A stretch of 64,000 nucleotides of DNA, from positions 36,449,774 through 36,513,773 of the forward strand of contig CM034314.1 of the NCBI GenBank assembly GCA_019925795.1, in the 5' to 3' direction. This DNA comes from Dendrobium chrysotoxum (taxonomy: Eukaryota; Streptophyta; Magnoliopsida; Asparagales; Orchidaceae). The translations under genes and the position numbers were made by a program. Numbering within the stretch: the first letter of the stretch is position 1; the number at the start of each line of letters is the position of its first letter. Positions 21,565-32,895 of the stretch are shown piece after piece. The notes under the pieces are model-generated. The model did no database searches. It had not been told where the DNA came from and saw nothing but the letters and a program-made list of their open reading frames with translations.

Positions 21565-23190
21565 AATTCATGCATTTATGTCAATCACACCCAATCTGGT
21601 CCTTAAAATACTGAATGTGTCAAAGGCCAGTGATTTAGTAAAGATGTCAGCCAGTTAGTTTTCAGTTGCTATATAGTATAACTCAATATCCCCTTTGGTA
21701 ATATGGTCCCTAATGAAGTGATGCCTTATGTCAATGTGTTTGGTTCTTGAATGTTGGATAGGATTCTTAGAGATGCAGATAGCACTAGTGTTATCACATA
21801 GAATTGAAATTGTGCCAATAGGTAATCCTAAATCTAGAATTTGTTACTTCAACCAAAGGACTTGGGCCACACAACTTCCTAAGGTAATGTACTCAGCTTC
21901 AGTAGTGAAAAGTGCAACAAAGTTTTATTTTCTACTGGACTAGGAGACTAAGGATTGTCATATGAATTGGCAAGTTTCAAAAGTGCTCTTTCTATCCACC
22001 CTACACCCTGCAAAGTCAGAATCAGAATACTCGATAATATTAAAAGAAGTGTTGTGTCTAGGATACCAGATTCCTAAGTTTGGGGTCCCTAAGAGATATC
22101 TAGGAATTCTCTTAATTACAGTCAGGTGGGATTCTTTAGGATCACCTTGAAATCTAACACAGAACATTAATTATTATATCAGGTCAGCTAACAGTCAAGT
22201 GAAGTAGTGAACCAATTATTCCTCTATACTTCTTTTGATCAATAAATTTTTCATTTGAATCCTTATCCAACTGGACAGTGGAGTTTATGGGAGTGTTTGT
22301 TAGCTTGGCTTTATCCATTTCATATTTCTTCAATATGTCCATAATATACTTTGATTGATTGATAAAAGTTCCATCATCCATTTGCCTTAAGCTAAACCCC
22401 AAAAAGTAGGATAATTTTCCCATCATATTCATCTCAAACTCTTTACTCATTATCTTAGAAAAATCATCACATAAATTTTTATCAGAAGATCCAAAAAGTA
22501 TATCATCAATATAAATCTGGATAATGAGTAAATCATCTCCTACTTTCCTTAGAAAAAGGGTGGTGTCTACGCTTCCCTTAACAAACTTCCTTTCTAGTAG
22601 GAAAGTACTAAGCCTCTCATACCAAGCTTTGGGTGCCTATTTCAATCCATACAAGGCCTTTTTTTAATTTATAAACATGATTTGGAAATTAGGAACTCTC
22701 AAAATTTGGGGGTTGCTCTACAAATACATCTTCTTTTATCCCATTTAAAAAGACACTCTTGGCATCCATTTAAAAAATCTTAAATCCCTTATAACAGACA
22801 AATGCTAGTAACACTCTAATAGCTTCTAATCTAGCTACAGGGGCAAAGATCTCCTCAAAATTAATCCCTTCTATTTGGTTTTACCCCTTAGCTACTAATC
22901 TTGCCTTATTCCTAACCACCACACCAAAATTATTCATTTTATTCTTAAAGACTCATTTGGTTCCTACTACACTTTGATCCTTAGGTATTTCTTCTAACTC
23001 CCAAATATTATTCCTCATAAATTGGTTAAGTTATTCTTGCATCACTAAGATACAAAATTTATGAGAAAGGGCTTGATTGATGTTGGTGAGTTCAGTCATT
23101 GAGATAAAGGCAGAATGGTTTACTTCCTTCCTAAGTTTATGCCTAGTTCTAACACCTTCAGAAGGGTCTCCTAAGATTAGTTTTTTAGGT
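21565..23190 (-). pseudogene. pol: Copia reverse transcriptase and RNase H (S3)
   Basis: Minus-strand continuation of the S3 polyprotein. The RT fingers region (about 23000-22700) includes FAPVARLEAIR and MDAKSVFLNG. The palm box reads IQIYIDDILFGS near 22500, so both catalytic aspartates are kept. FEMNMMGKLSYFLGF and the following connection are open at 22184-22450. RNase H begins with EYSDSDFAGC (21958-22167) and ends with the DNTSAICISKNP and LADIFTKSLAF stretches near 21610-21780. Several stops and frame changes interrupt it, including one in the DNA-binding thumb. RT and RNase H would together make the double-stranded DNA copy in the virus-like particle. Confidence 0.85.
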
Positions 23191-23201
23191 TGACTCGAAG
23201 A

Positions 23202-24600
23202 TTATCTCAAATCTCTAGGCAAATTATTTTCAGGTTCTACCTTTTCCTCCAGATTTATAGTTTCTACCCCTTGGGTAATCTCTCCTATTTCATCTTCTTC
23301 CTCAACTCTAGACTCCTTAGGATTAGATTCATTAAATACCACATGAGTAGTCTCCTCCACCATCAAAGTCCTCTTGTTAAACACCCTAAAGGATTTCCCC
23401 ACACTTGAATATCCTAAGAACACTCCTTTATCATATTTTGGGTTAAATTTTCCTAAGGATGATTTCCCATTGTTAAGAATAAAGACCTTATAGCCAAAGA
23501 TATGGAGGTGGGACTAGTTTGGAGTTCTACCCTTAATGATCTCATAGGGTGTCTTATTTAGATTGAATCTAACATTCACCCTATTTAACACATAACATGC
23601 TGTGTTCACCGCTTCTGCCCAAAAGTATTTTTGAAGTGAATACTCAATAAGCATGGCTCTAACGGCTTCTACTATGGTCTTGTTCTTTCTTTCAGCTACC
23701 CCGTTCTACTGAGGGGTCTTAGGAGCTGAAAAGTTGTGGCTAATCCCTTGCTTCTCACAGAAGAGTCCAAATCTCACATTCTCAAACTCTCCACCATGAT
23801 CACTATGTATGATCAATATCTCACAACCTAACTTCTTCTGAATCAAAGGGGAGATGGATTTAAATTCATCAAATGACTCCATTTTATGTGACAGAAATCT
23901 AATCCAAGTGAACCTCGAGTAGTCATCAATAATCACAAATTCATAGACTTTTTCCCTTAAGTTGGCAGTGCTAATGGGTCCAAATAAATCCATGTGAAGG
24001 ACTTCTAAAGGTCTAGAGGTGTTGATTTCCTTAATGGAGTGGAATGAGAAATGGACTTGCTTCCCTAGTTGGCAGGCATCACACAGGTGGTCCTTAGTGA
24101 ACTTAAGCTTGGGGACACCTCTAACTAAGTCCTTTTGGGTTACTCTTCTAAGAGTTTTCATGCTGGCATGACATAACCTCCTATGCCACAGCCAAGACTC
24201 ATCAGCAATAATTTTTAAGCAAAATGATGTAGCACGTTCAATATTATTTAAATCAAGCATGTAAACGTTGTTGGTCCTCTTACCTTGTAAAATAATATTA
24301 TTATTTAAGCTGATTATATAAGTGTTTACTAGAAACTTTATGCTGAACCCTTTGCCATAGATTTGACTGATGCTGAGTATATTATGTTTCAGTCCATCTA
24401 CAAGCAAAACATTTTCAATCAAAAGGTTCTTGGAGTTTCTGATTATACTTGTGCCCACCACTTTCCTGGTAGTGTTGTCTTTAAGAGTGACCTTGCCTCC
24501 AACCTTCGCCTCCAGTAAAATGAATTGATTTGCATCTCCAATCATATGCCTTAAGCATCCATTATCCAGGTACCACATATTCTTATGAGATCTTATGTGA
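23202..24600 (-). pseudogene. pol: Copia protease and integrase (S3)
   Basis: The longest open part (23706-24578, 290 codons) starts at the protease with WYLDNGCLRHM. The catalytic DSG triad reads DNG here, so the serine is lost. The integrase zinc-binding part is intact (WLWHRRLCHAS, then LCDACQLGK), followed by the catalytic core with HMDLFGP and IIHSDHGGEFEN. A stop at 23706 breaks the APKTPQ stretch just before the last acidic residue. The C-terminal part continues in another frame to 23202 with GYSSVGKSFRVFNKRT and an acidic tail. One altered catalytic triad plus one in-frame stop suffice to inactivate it. Confidence 0.88.
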
Positions 24601-24619
24601 GAGCACCCCTACAAAATCA

Positions 24620-26426
24620 TCAAACATCAGATTTAGGAACCCAAATAAGTTTGAGTTCCTTCTTATGAAAAGAAGAATGCAATGCATGTGTGTTATGCTA
24701 TAAATCATGTAATTTGGGCCTCCACACCTAATATGTATTATGGTGAACACTACAGGTATGGGACATATGTCCTAATATGCCACAAGAGAAACATCTAATG
24801 CCAGGAAAAGGATTAACTAATCTACTAGGGTGATAATGCCTCTTCTTAGGTCTGAATAATGGATGTTTTGATGATTTTGAATGAACTTCTTTAAGTGATG
24901 GAGGTTTATAAAATTATGCAAATATAAGAGGTGTTTTGTTATTCTCAAATGCACTAATTTTTATACTTAGAAATTCATTTTCTTTTTTAAGACTTACAAT
25001 TTCAAATTTCAATGCATGCTCACTATTATCTAAATCCAATGCCATGGTGTTTAGTTCTTTAAACACTTTTTCTAAATCAGCATGTAATATTTTCAAAGAA
25101 TTATGCTCAATAATTAATTCAGAATGCTTTTTGTTTAATTCATTAAATTCTTCATGTAATGAAATGTGATTGTTATCAAGTGTTGAATGATCTTTAAGTA
25201 AAACTTCTTGCTCTTTTTGCAGGTTTAGGAGTTATAATTTCAGGCTAGCATGCATTTTCTTAAGTTTCCTATATGATGAATGAATTTTCTTAAAAACTTC
25301 AAGTAATTGATCGTAGGTTAGTTCACATACCTCTTCTTGGTCAGACTGACTGTGATGTTCATTCTCCATCAAACACAAGTTTGTAGTCTTCTTTTCTGCT
25401 TCAATTTCAGAGGAGTCAGATGTAGAATCCGCCTAAAAAGTCTTTTGAATCCTTTCTTATCCTTGCTAAACTTGGGTTTCTCCTCACCCTTCTCCTTGCT
25501 TGGGTGAGTTTTAAGTGTAGGAAGATCAGCTTTTATATGTCCTGGCTTCTTACATTCAAAATAAACTGTATCAGAAGAAACTTTAAAATTTTTGCTATTC
25601 TTACCTTTGTTCCATTTCTGATAGTTCTTATGTTTCTTCCTTAGAAAGCTTTTAAATTACTTAATGATTAAGACAACATCATCACTTTCAGACTCGAAAG
25701 AATCAGTCTGTGTATCATTGGCCTTCAGCGCCATAATTTTCTCTTTCTTCTTCTCACCTACATCAAGCTGCCTTTGGTTCACTCCTTGCTCGTAAGCAAT
25801 TAGTAATCCAAGTAAGTTATCAATAGAATAATTATTCAAACCTTGGATTCAGTGATAGCCGTTATCTTGGCATCATAAGAAGAGGGCAAACATCTCAAAA
25901 TTTTATTAACTTTCTTATAGTTAGTGAGTTCTCTTCCTAAGGCATGCAGAGAGGTGACAATCTGTATAAACCTAGTATATATTTTAGATATTGACTCACT
26001 AGGTTTTATGCGAAAGAGTTCGTAGTTGTGAAGCAAAATATTTAACCTTGATTGCTTAACTTCTAGTATGCCTTCATAGGTGATGCATAAATTATCCTAG
26101 ATTTTTTTACCAGTTGTGCAAGTAGTCACGTATGTAATCCTCAGATTTTAATGCACAAAAAAAATAGTTCAAGCATTTGTATTCAATTGTGCTAAGTCAC
26201 GATCATTAAATGTCCATTCAGTAAAAAGAAGTTATGTTTTAACGCCATCATCTATTCTAAATGGTGTAGAGTATCCATCTTTAACAAACATCCATATACG
26301 ATAATCTATAGATTGTAAAAATGTGGACATGCAAGTTTTCCAAAAATCAAAAGGTATGTTATCAAACAAGGGTGGTCGAGTAATGGAATATCATTCAGCA
26401 GTGTTTCTATTACCAAAGTTAGCCAT
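24620..26426 (-). pseudogene. gag: Sirevirus gag (S3)
   Basis: The start ATG at 26426 (MANFGNRNTAEYHS) lies 59 bp inside the 5' LTR, the same layout as S2. The UBN2-like Gag core is readable at 25657-26300 (ELFRIKPSESISKIYTRF, then ILRCLPSSYDAK). A first zinc knuckle near 25550 has lost its first and last cysteines (ECKKPGHIKADLP). A long coiled coil runs from about 25360 to 24914. A second knuckle near 24757-24798 is complete (CFSCGILGHMSHTC). Stops and shifts interrupt the frame at several points. The coiled-coil extension and second knuckle fit a long Sirevirus Gag. Confidence 0.82.
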
Positions 26427-26470
26427 TGATCAAATTTAAAAGGTTTTCAAAACTTGATTTTATGAATCCC

Positions 26471-26482
26471 GCTCTGATACCA
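26471..26482 (-). promoter_or_regulatory. S3 primer-binding site, tRNA-iMet
   Basis: The minus strand reads TGGTATCAGAGC, the exact 12-base complement of the initiator tRNA-Met 3' end, two bases inside the 5' LTR. Confidence 0.92.
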
Positions 26483-26484
26483 CT

Positions 26485-28231
26485 TGAAATTTTATTAGGG
26501 ATGTTAAGCCCTTATGAACTAGCCTAAGGCTAACCAAAAGGGGGGTGAATTGGTAGTTTTTAAAAAATTTGTGAGCAAAAATGATTTTGAAAACTTTTTT
26601 GAATGTTTTAAAATAATTACAATTCGCGATGATGTGAAGATGTTTAACGAAATAAAATAATAACTTCAATCACATGATCATCAACAGAAAAGTAAAGTAT
26701 AAAAAATAATTAAACAAATACACCAAATTTTATAGTAGTCTGGTCAACTTGACCTATGTCCACTCGTCGGAGCCTCCCCTGCAGGTATTACACTAAAATA
26801 AAGTGACTCTTTTTCTGCTCCCATAGCAAGGCAGAGAAGCCTTTACAAAACTCCTTTTCACCAACCCGATGAGGCAGAGAACCCAGACTCCTTTTACTTC
26901 CTCCTGAAGCAGGCAGAGAACCTTATTTCCTTTTGCTTCCTCCTGAAGAAGGCAGAGAACCATGTTCTTCTTGCAGACAATCTTTCCTTCAGAGCACCAA
27001 GGGACAAGGGACGATGATTAGAGATGATGTCTTGAATTCTTACTTAGAGTAGCCTTTGTGAACACCTCACAAACTCCCCCTCACAAGATACTCTCTCTCT
27101 CTCCCAAGCTCTCCCTCTCTCTCAAAGCTCTCTCAGGAAAGGACAACGGTAAAATATCTTAATAGTAGCAAGAAAGAGATCTTAAATAGAAAGGCTCAAA
27201 AATTGCCCTAAATTTTCACTTGCCATCAAAGATCGTCTAGGATGATCTATCGATTGTCCTGTATGATTAGTGTAAATCAGCTCCTTTTGGCCTGGATGAT
27301 CTGGTTCCTATAGACGATTATAAGATAAGGTTTATTCAGATTGTCCGAGATGATTCTGCGATCATCCTGGATGATTAGTTTAAATCAGGAATATCATCTA
27401 GCAGATAGTTTGGGACATCTAGGAGAAAAGCCCAGACGATCTAAGAAAATGACTTGATCGTACAGGATGATATGTATATCGTCCTGTACGATTAGTTCAA
27501 AAATGCCCAAAATTGTCCGGCACACAGTTCGGGTCGTCAGGACAACTATACTGGATGATTTCAAAATGACTTGATCGTCCATGATGATATCTCTATCATC
27601 CTGTATGATTAGTTCAAAAATGGCAGTATCATCTGGTAGATAGTTCAGGTTATCCAGGTGAAATGCACTGGACGATGAGGATTCTAATTAATCACCTGAC
27701 TAATTTAGGCATGATTGTAATGAATCATCCAGGATAATACATGTATCGTCTGGGTTGATTAGACCAAAATTCTAAAAATAAAAACTTACCTAACTTAGTC
27801 TGACGGCTAAGAATTTTTGATTTAAGCATATCATCCTGTATGATGGGTGTATCGTCTAGGATGATCTGCTTAATCAGACTGACTTAACATGGTTGTCCTA
27901 ATTAGAGTTTTTATTTTTAATGGATCGTCCAGAATAATATTACGATTGTCCAGGATGATATGAACAAAATCAAAATAGAAACTCTAACTCACTAAAAATC
28001 TCCCCCTGAGTGTGTGTGTTGCAAGGTTACTTAGCTTGGGGATCCATTATATCTATTTAACTCAAGAGATGTAAAAAAATACATTAATTCTGAAACAGAC
28101 ACAGATTGACTCGATCTTGAGCTGGCTTGAATATCAATGGATCTTGTGAACCTAAAAGGTTAGGCAATCAAGTAGAAATAGAGATGTTTGTCATCATTAA
28201 AATCATAATCCTTGAATCCATATTTGTAACA
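26485..28231 (-). repeat. S3 5' LTR
   Basis: Plus-strand ends TGAAATTTTA and TTGTAACA. It matches the 3' LTR throughout, with a shorter G-tract, three 39-bp units at 26875, 26914 and 26953, the CT-rich leader, the palindrome array at about 27230-27965 and the CTCCCCCTGAGTGTGTGTG motif at 28001-28020. Many point differences from the 3' LTR show an old insertion. Confidence 0.85.
27230..27965 (-). promoter_or_regulatory. Palindrome array in S3 5' LTR
   Basis: Same units as 18945-19745, including forms with GTCCTGTACGA next to TCGTACAGGATGAT near 27458-27500, so both core types occur within one LTR. Confidence 0.8.
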
Positions 28232-28236
28232 AAATT
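28232..28236. repeat. Target-site duplication of S3, right copy
   Basis: AAATT, identical to 18186-18190. Confidence 0.8.
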
Positions 28237-28451
28237 ATGTTTCTTCCTTCCTCTTTTACTATGAAATTTAATGTAACTAGCATCATTATCATCTTTAGCA
28301 AAGTATTTAGCCATAATATTCATATCCTCAGTATTAGTAAAAGCATCACTTTGAGAGGGAGATTTTAATAAAATCTTACTATCATCATTCAAACCTTTCT
28401 GCCAAACCTCCTATTGCAATTCATCTCCCTCAAAGCTACAGCCATCCTCCA

Positions 28452-28571
28452 CAATCGAGTTACTTTTACCAACATTACTTTCCACCATGCCACCATGGCC
28501 TTCATCCTGAGCAATCGATTTACTTTTGCTAACATTACTTTCCACCATGCCACCTTGGCCTTCATCCTGAG
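28452..28571 (-). repeat. 60-bp in-frame tandem duplication in LINE ORF1
   Basis: TTACTTTT and the following block at about 28460 recur at 28520 with exact 60-bp spacing. Translated, each unit gives a version of GGMVESNV, so 20 codons are duplicated in frame. Confidence 0.8.
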
Positions 28572-29957
28572 AAACAATATTAGATTGATTAGAGACCATA
28601 TTAGAGCAATTATTCTTAAACATCATCGAATCCATATCAGATAAATTATTTTTAGTAGCACATTGAATAACAGCTTAAGATGGGACACTAATTTGGTTAA
28701 TATTAGTATTCAGCCTTTGCTCATCCGCTGCTTGACCTTCCATATGCAAAGAAGAGGTAGAGTTTTCTCCCTGATCATAATTAGAGTCAACAATAGGATT
28801 GGATGGAAGTTCCTTATGAGTTAAGGCACTCTGAATCAATTTGTCTGCAGCACTTTGCTCATTATCAGTATGACTCACAATCACTTCAAGAATGTTATTC
28901 CAAATAGTATCCTGTAAGTTAGAAACATTTCCTTCAACCATTAGATTAGGAACCACAATATCAACATCAACCAAAGGTCCATCAATTCCATGCGTATCTT
29001 TGGTTGAAAACTTCTCCTTACGGAGATGCGGATGTAACCTAAAACCCTCATTAACCCCATGACCATGCATCTTGTAATGGGAACAAAAAATGGGAAGGTT
29101 TTTAATTTCCACCTTTTGGAAATAACCATTCAATTCCGAACCTAACCAAATTTCATTCGAATGTTTTTAGAAATATCCAACTCAACTAAAACCCGATCCA
29201 TATAAGGTCTAGAGATAGACGTAGTTGCTTGGTCAGTTTGTAACGGCCTACCAAAGATTGAAGCCAAACCAAATTAAATTTAAGAGTTGAAAAAGTGAAG
29301 GCACAAATTCGGGAATGAGATCCACACAGGCACTATAGGAGATTCCACATGCACATCAAAATCCAGAGTTCATTTAAGTAATCTCATTTGACAAGCTTGT
29401 ATATAATAAGATCTCCTTAAGAAAATGCGATTGTAATCAAGATCGTTGGTAAGTTGTATCGCGATATGATGCAGATCCAACAGACTAATGTGAAAGGAAC
29501 CGACATTTTAAGATTCACGAAAATTTTTTGAATCACATCTACATTAGGCCTACAAAGAATAAACTTGCTAACTAAGGTAAGAGCGAATGGCGCAGCAAGC
29601 TGCAACATCATCGAATTGTCAAACATCAGAGTAGGACATCCCTTAAAGAAGTATGAAGAAAATGAAGCTTAGTAGAAGACGAAGAAGAACTCGCCAGAAC
29701 GTCCTTAAAGGAACAAGTTTTTCCATCAGGAAGCGAAGCTAAAGTTGGGATAGATGACAAATTTGACGTCATCTCCCATAATCCAAAAAATTGAGAAAAA
29801 CCTCAAAACAAAGCTCTGAAAAACTCTAGGAAGCCAACGAGGAAGAAAATATCACGAAAAAACCAAACCAGCAAATCCAAGAGTGAAGAGAGATAGCGGA
29901 CGAGCAGGAACCCTAAAAAGCCTTAGAATCGCTAGAGCACCAAGAGCTGATTACTTT

Positions 29958-30454
29958 TGTGGGGATTTGGTATACTTCTATACATGGTTTAGGGTTTCAG
30001 GTTAAAGGTTCCTTTAATGGTCAAAGTGATTTAGTGGTCAACTTAGCCCATTAAAGAGTTCAATATGACCTTTGCATAGTCATGAATGATTTTTTAGTTC
30101 CTAAGATAGGAATCCTTGTCACGGATATGACAATTCAATATGATTCAAAAATATGAAGGGTTTACATTTAAAAGGGGTTCATTGGCCAAATTAGGTCAAC
30201 CTAAGTCAATCATGGTCAACCAAGGACTCAAATGAGTTCAAATTAATGTAATGATGAATATGAACATGTTCAATATGTTTGCAAAGGCTTCCAAGGTGGT
30301 TTACATAAAGATACCATGCCTAGTGGCATGAGTTATAAATATTTGAAGGTTTTTTGTACTTGAAATATACTTTGTGTTTTAGGATTTTCAAGGTCACGTA
30401 GGCCTCTAAAATGACTAGGTAGACTCTAGGGACATGCTTAATCAAGATGTAAAT
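29958..30454. repeat. LR1 copy B, left part
   Basis: Matches copy A from about 13470 to 13965 and copy D from about 62220. It is cut on the left by the LINE 5' end and on the right by the Athila remnant LTR. It resumes at 38038, with about 200 bp of LR1 sequence missing compared with copy A. Confidence 0.8.
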
Positions 30455-30510
30455 TATTTAAATAATATATTTTATCAATTTTAATTATAATAAATAATAC
30501 ACAATTTACA
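30455..30510 (-). repeat. Stub of Athila 3' LTR
   Basis: Aligns with the last 53 bases of the 5' LTR (37980-38032), both ending AATTTACA. The remaining 1.5 kb of the LTR is missing. Confidence 0.65.
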
Positions 30511-31640
30511 CTTAACAAATTTCCCCGTGCTTAAATTCCTTCTTGTCATCAAGTAATGGTAAAAATCACCTATTAATTACTTAATAACCAAAGTAAAAAT
30601 TTATATTTCAAAATTATTAAAATATAAAATAAGACATCACAGTCTAGAAGTAATTTAGAATGAATAAAGTTATAATTCTAATTTAAAAAGTCATAACAAT
30701 TATCCCAATCAGTCACCCTTACTATTTATTGTATTGAATCTATCCAATATGATGTAAGTGTAAAATTGACTTCTGAATTTTGAAATGAATAAAATAACTT
30801 AGCGATTAGTTGTACTTGTAGTTAAATTGAAAGTTCATTAGTACACTATCAAATGTACTAGTTTACTTACCTTATCCTTTTTATAAGCATTAGGATGCAT
30901 TAAAACTTAAGCTTCAACCAATATCAATTTTTAAATGCGCTAATCTTTCTCCTTTTCACATATCCCATTTAGAATTTTTCTTAAATTTCATTCTTTCATA
31001 CTTTGTGGAGTACACATTTAATGATTTTGAATATCAAATTTTCTTTCATCCTCTTGTAACCCTAATTAATTTAATGTAAGGATTCAATAGGATCACTAAT
31101 TTCATTTTTCAAGTATACTATGATCTTCTTAATTTAAGCTACCCACATATTTTTTCTAAACTTAATTATTCATTTTCCAATTCGTTAGTCATTGTATCAG
31201 TATATAGCCTCTAAATTCAAGTCAAGTTAATAGCTTGAGTTATATATATTAGTTAATTATTAAGCTTTTCAAATCAAGTCATACAAAGTGTTATCTAGGA
31301 TTTAATTAATATCGTAATTTTAAATAATTTTTAATTATCATTTTGATTTTGGCTAAATAAGCAATCAAAATGCAAGTATCTCTAGAGAACAATTTAAGCA
31401 TAATCAAGAATTTAAATTAAATGTTAATAATATAAAAAATAATATAAACTAATAGTAAACAATAATACTAAACATAACATCTAAGAAAAGAACTAAATAA
31501 CTGAAAAAAAACTTCAAAATACCAAACACAATTAGGTTGCCTCCCGCCATCGCTAAGTTTATAGTCTTCAGCCAGACTTTACTAATTATTCTTTTTAAGG
31601 ATGAACAAATTTAGTAATATTTCTCAGACGATTTATGTCC
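30511..31640 (-). other. Athila 3' non-coding region with polypurine tract
   Basis: Starts with a polypurine tract on the minus strand (GGGGAAATTTG, 30511-30535). The rest aligns with 44485-45470 in the second Athila element, so it is a real part of the family. In some Athila elements an envelope-like ORF sits here; I see none. Confidence 0.6.
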
Positions 31641-32895
31641 TCTCCTAAATATGGCTTCAGTCTATGGTCGTTGACTTTAAAAATATACAAACCCTTCTTA
31701 TCTTGAATTTCAATAGCTCCATAAGGGAATACTTTAAAAAAGTAACTGGTCCTAACCACCTAGTTCTTGATTCTTTAGGAAATAATTTTAATTAGGAGTT
31801 AAAGAGGAAAACATCTTATCCAAAGGTAAATTATCTCTTAAGAAGTTTACAATCATGCCATTTTTATTATTATCTTTATAAATCTTAGCATTTTCATAAG
31901 CCTCATTTCCAAATTCTTCGAATTCATTCAATTGTGTTAATATTTTCTCTTCCATTCTCTTTAGATTAAAATTTAATTCTTTCACAACCCAGAATATCTT
32001 ATGCTCTAATTATAAGGGAAGGTGAAAAGATTTTCCAAAGACTAACTTATAAGAAGATAAGCCAATAGGGGTCTTAAAAGCAGTTCTATAGGCCCATAAT
32101 GCATCATCTAATTTTATAGTCCAATCCTTTCTATTAGAACTGACATTTTTTTCCAAAATTCTTTTAATCTCCCTATTACTTATTTGAACTTGGCCATTAG
32201 TTTGAGAATGATAAGATGTTGAAACCCAATGATAAATACCATATTTCATTACTACTATTTCTACTCTCTTATTGTAGAAATGACTTCCCCCATCACTGAT
32301 TAAAACTATGTGCATTCTAAATCTAGAAAAAAGGTTTCTTTAAAAATTTTAGCACAAGTCAAGCATCAGTTCTAGGGGTTGCCACTCTTTCAATCCATTT
32401 TGATATATTGTCAATAATAATAAGAATATACTAGCATCCATGGGATTGTATAAATGGTCCAATGAAATCTAATGCCCAAACATTAAATATCTCAATTTCC
32501 AAAATATAGTTCAAGGGCATTTCATTTATTCTAGAAATATGACATACTTTTTGACATTGACAATATTTCCTAACATAATCATTAACATTCTAAAATAAAG
32601 TAAGCCAGTAAAATCTTGATTGGAGTACCTTACAAGTAGTTCTAAATCCTCCAAAATGCCCTCCATAATGAGAATCATGACATTCCCTAATTATGGGTTC
32701 TACTTCTTCCTCGGGGCAACAACTCTTAATGATTTGGTAATTATAAGCTTTAAATAAATATGGTTCTTCCCAAAAATAATATTTGACATCATACATGAAT
32801 TTTATTTTCTGAATAAAGGATAAATCAAATGGAAGCACACCACTAACAATAAAATTGACAATATTAACATACCATTGAAATCTATTTAGATGCAA
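31640..32895 (-). pseudogene. pol: Athila integrase remnant
   Basis: Minus-strand gypsy integrase. The zinc-binding part (32590-32895) has YFWEEPYLFKA and HDSHYGGHFGG; the CxxC pair near 32555 is part-decayed. The first catalytic aspartate region (ALDFIGPF) reads near 32470. The core C-terminal half is open at 32010-32315 with SDGGSHFYNK, YHSQTNGQ and LDDALWAYRTAFKTPIG, wording typical of Athila. The tail (LNEFEEFGNEAYENAKIY) is at 31788-31985. The parts lie in different frames separated by stops. Integrase would join the element DNA to host DNA. Confidence 0.82.

Larger units (their letters stand above)
18191..28231 (-). mobile_element. Sirevirus S3, near-complete Ty1/copia element
   Basis: A 10.04-kb minus-strand element with two LTRs (18191-20019 and 26485-28231), an intact tRNA-iMet primer-binding site (26471-26482), gag, protease, integrase, RT and RNase H in copia order, a 1.5-kb 3' non-coding part with two polypurine tracts, and a perfect 5-bp TSD (AAATT). 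All genes carry stops or frameshifts, so it is dead, but it is the best reference copy in the window. Long gag with coiled coil, multiple polypurine tracts and palindrome-rich LTRs point to the Sirevirus (SIRE/Maximus) lineage. It sits inside LINE L1a at the end of ORF1. Confidence 0.88.
28232..29772 (-). pseudogene. LINE ORF1, DUF4283/zinc-knuckle type (L1a)
   Basis: ORF1 of a plant L1 LINE, an RNA-binding protein of the retrotransposition complex. The ATG at 29772 gives MTSNLSSIPTLASLPDGK and then KTCSFKDVLASSSSS. The DUF4283 part follows (LVSKFILCRPNVDVI near 29550), in shifted frames. The zinc knuckle near 29080 reads FCSHYKMHGHGVNEGF, with the second and last cysteines changed. The C-terminal third is acidic and low in complexity and holds a 60-bp in-frame duplication (about 28452-28571). 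The basic tail (SKRGRKKHNF) reaches the S3 insertion, and the stop codon lies 5 bp beyond the junction on the other side. Several frameshifts. Confidence 0.8.
17570..29957 (-). mobile_element. LINE L1a, split by Sirevirus S3
   Basis: A plant L1-type non-LTR retrotransposon on the minus strand. Its 5' end is at about 29957, ORF1 spans 28232-29772, and the start of ORF2 is at 17570-18128. S3 (18191-28231) sits between them with TSD AAATT. The 5' side is long, but the 3' side stops in the endonuclease domain, directly joined to Tat RNase H. LINE insertion normally loses the 5' end, so the missing 3' part points to a later deletion that also removed the rest of the Tat element. The 5' end abuts LR1 copy B. 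Confidence 0.75.

Noticed and set aside
26471..26482. tRNA-Met gene fragment
   Set aside because: Only the 12-base primer-binding complement is present; there is no tRNA fold around it.
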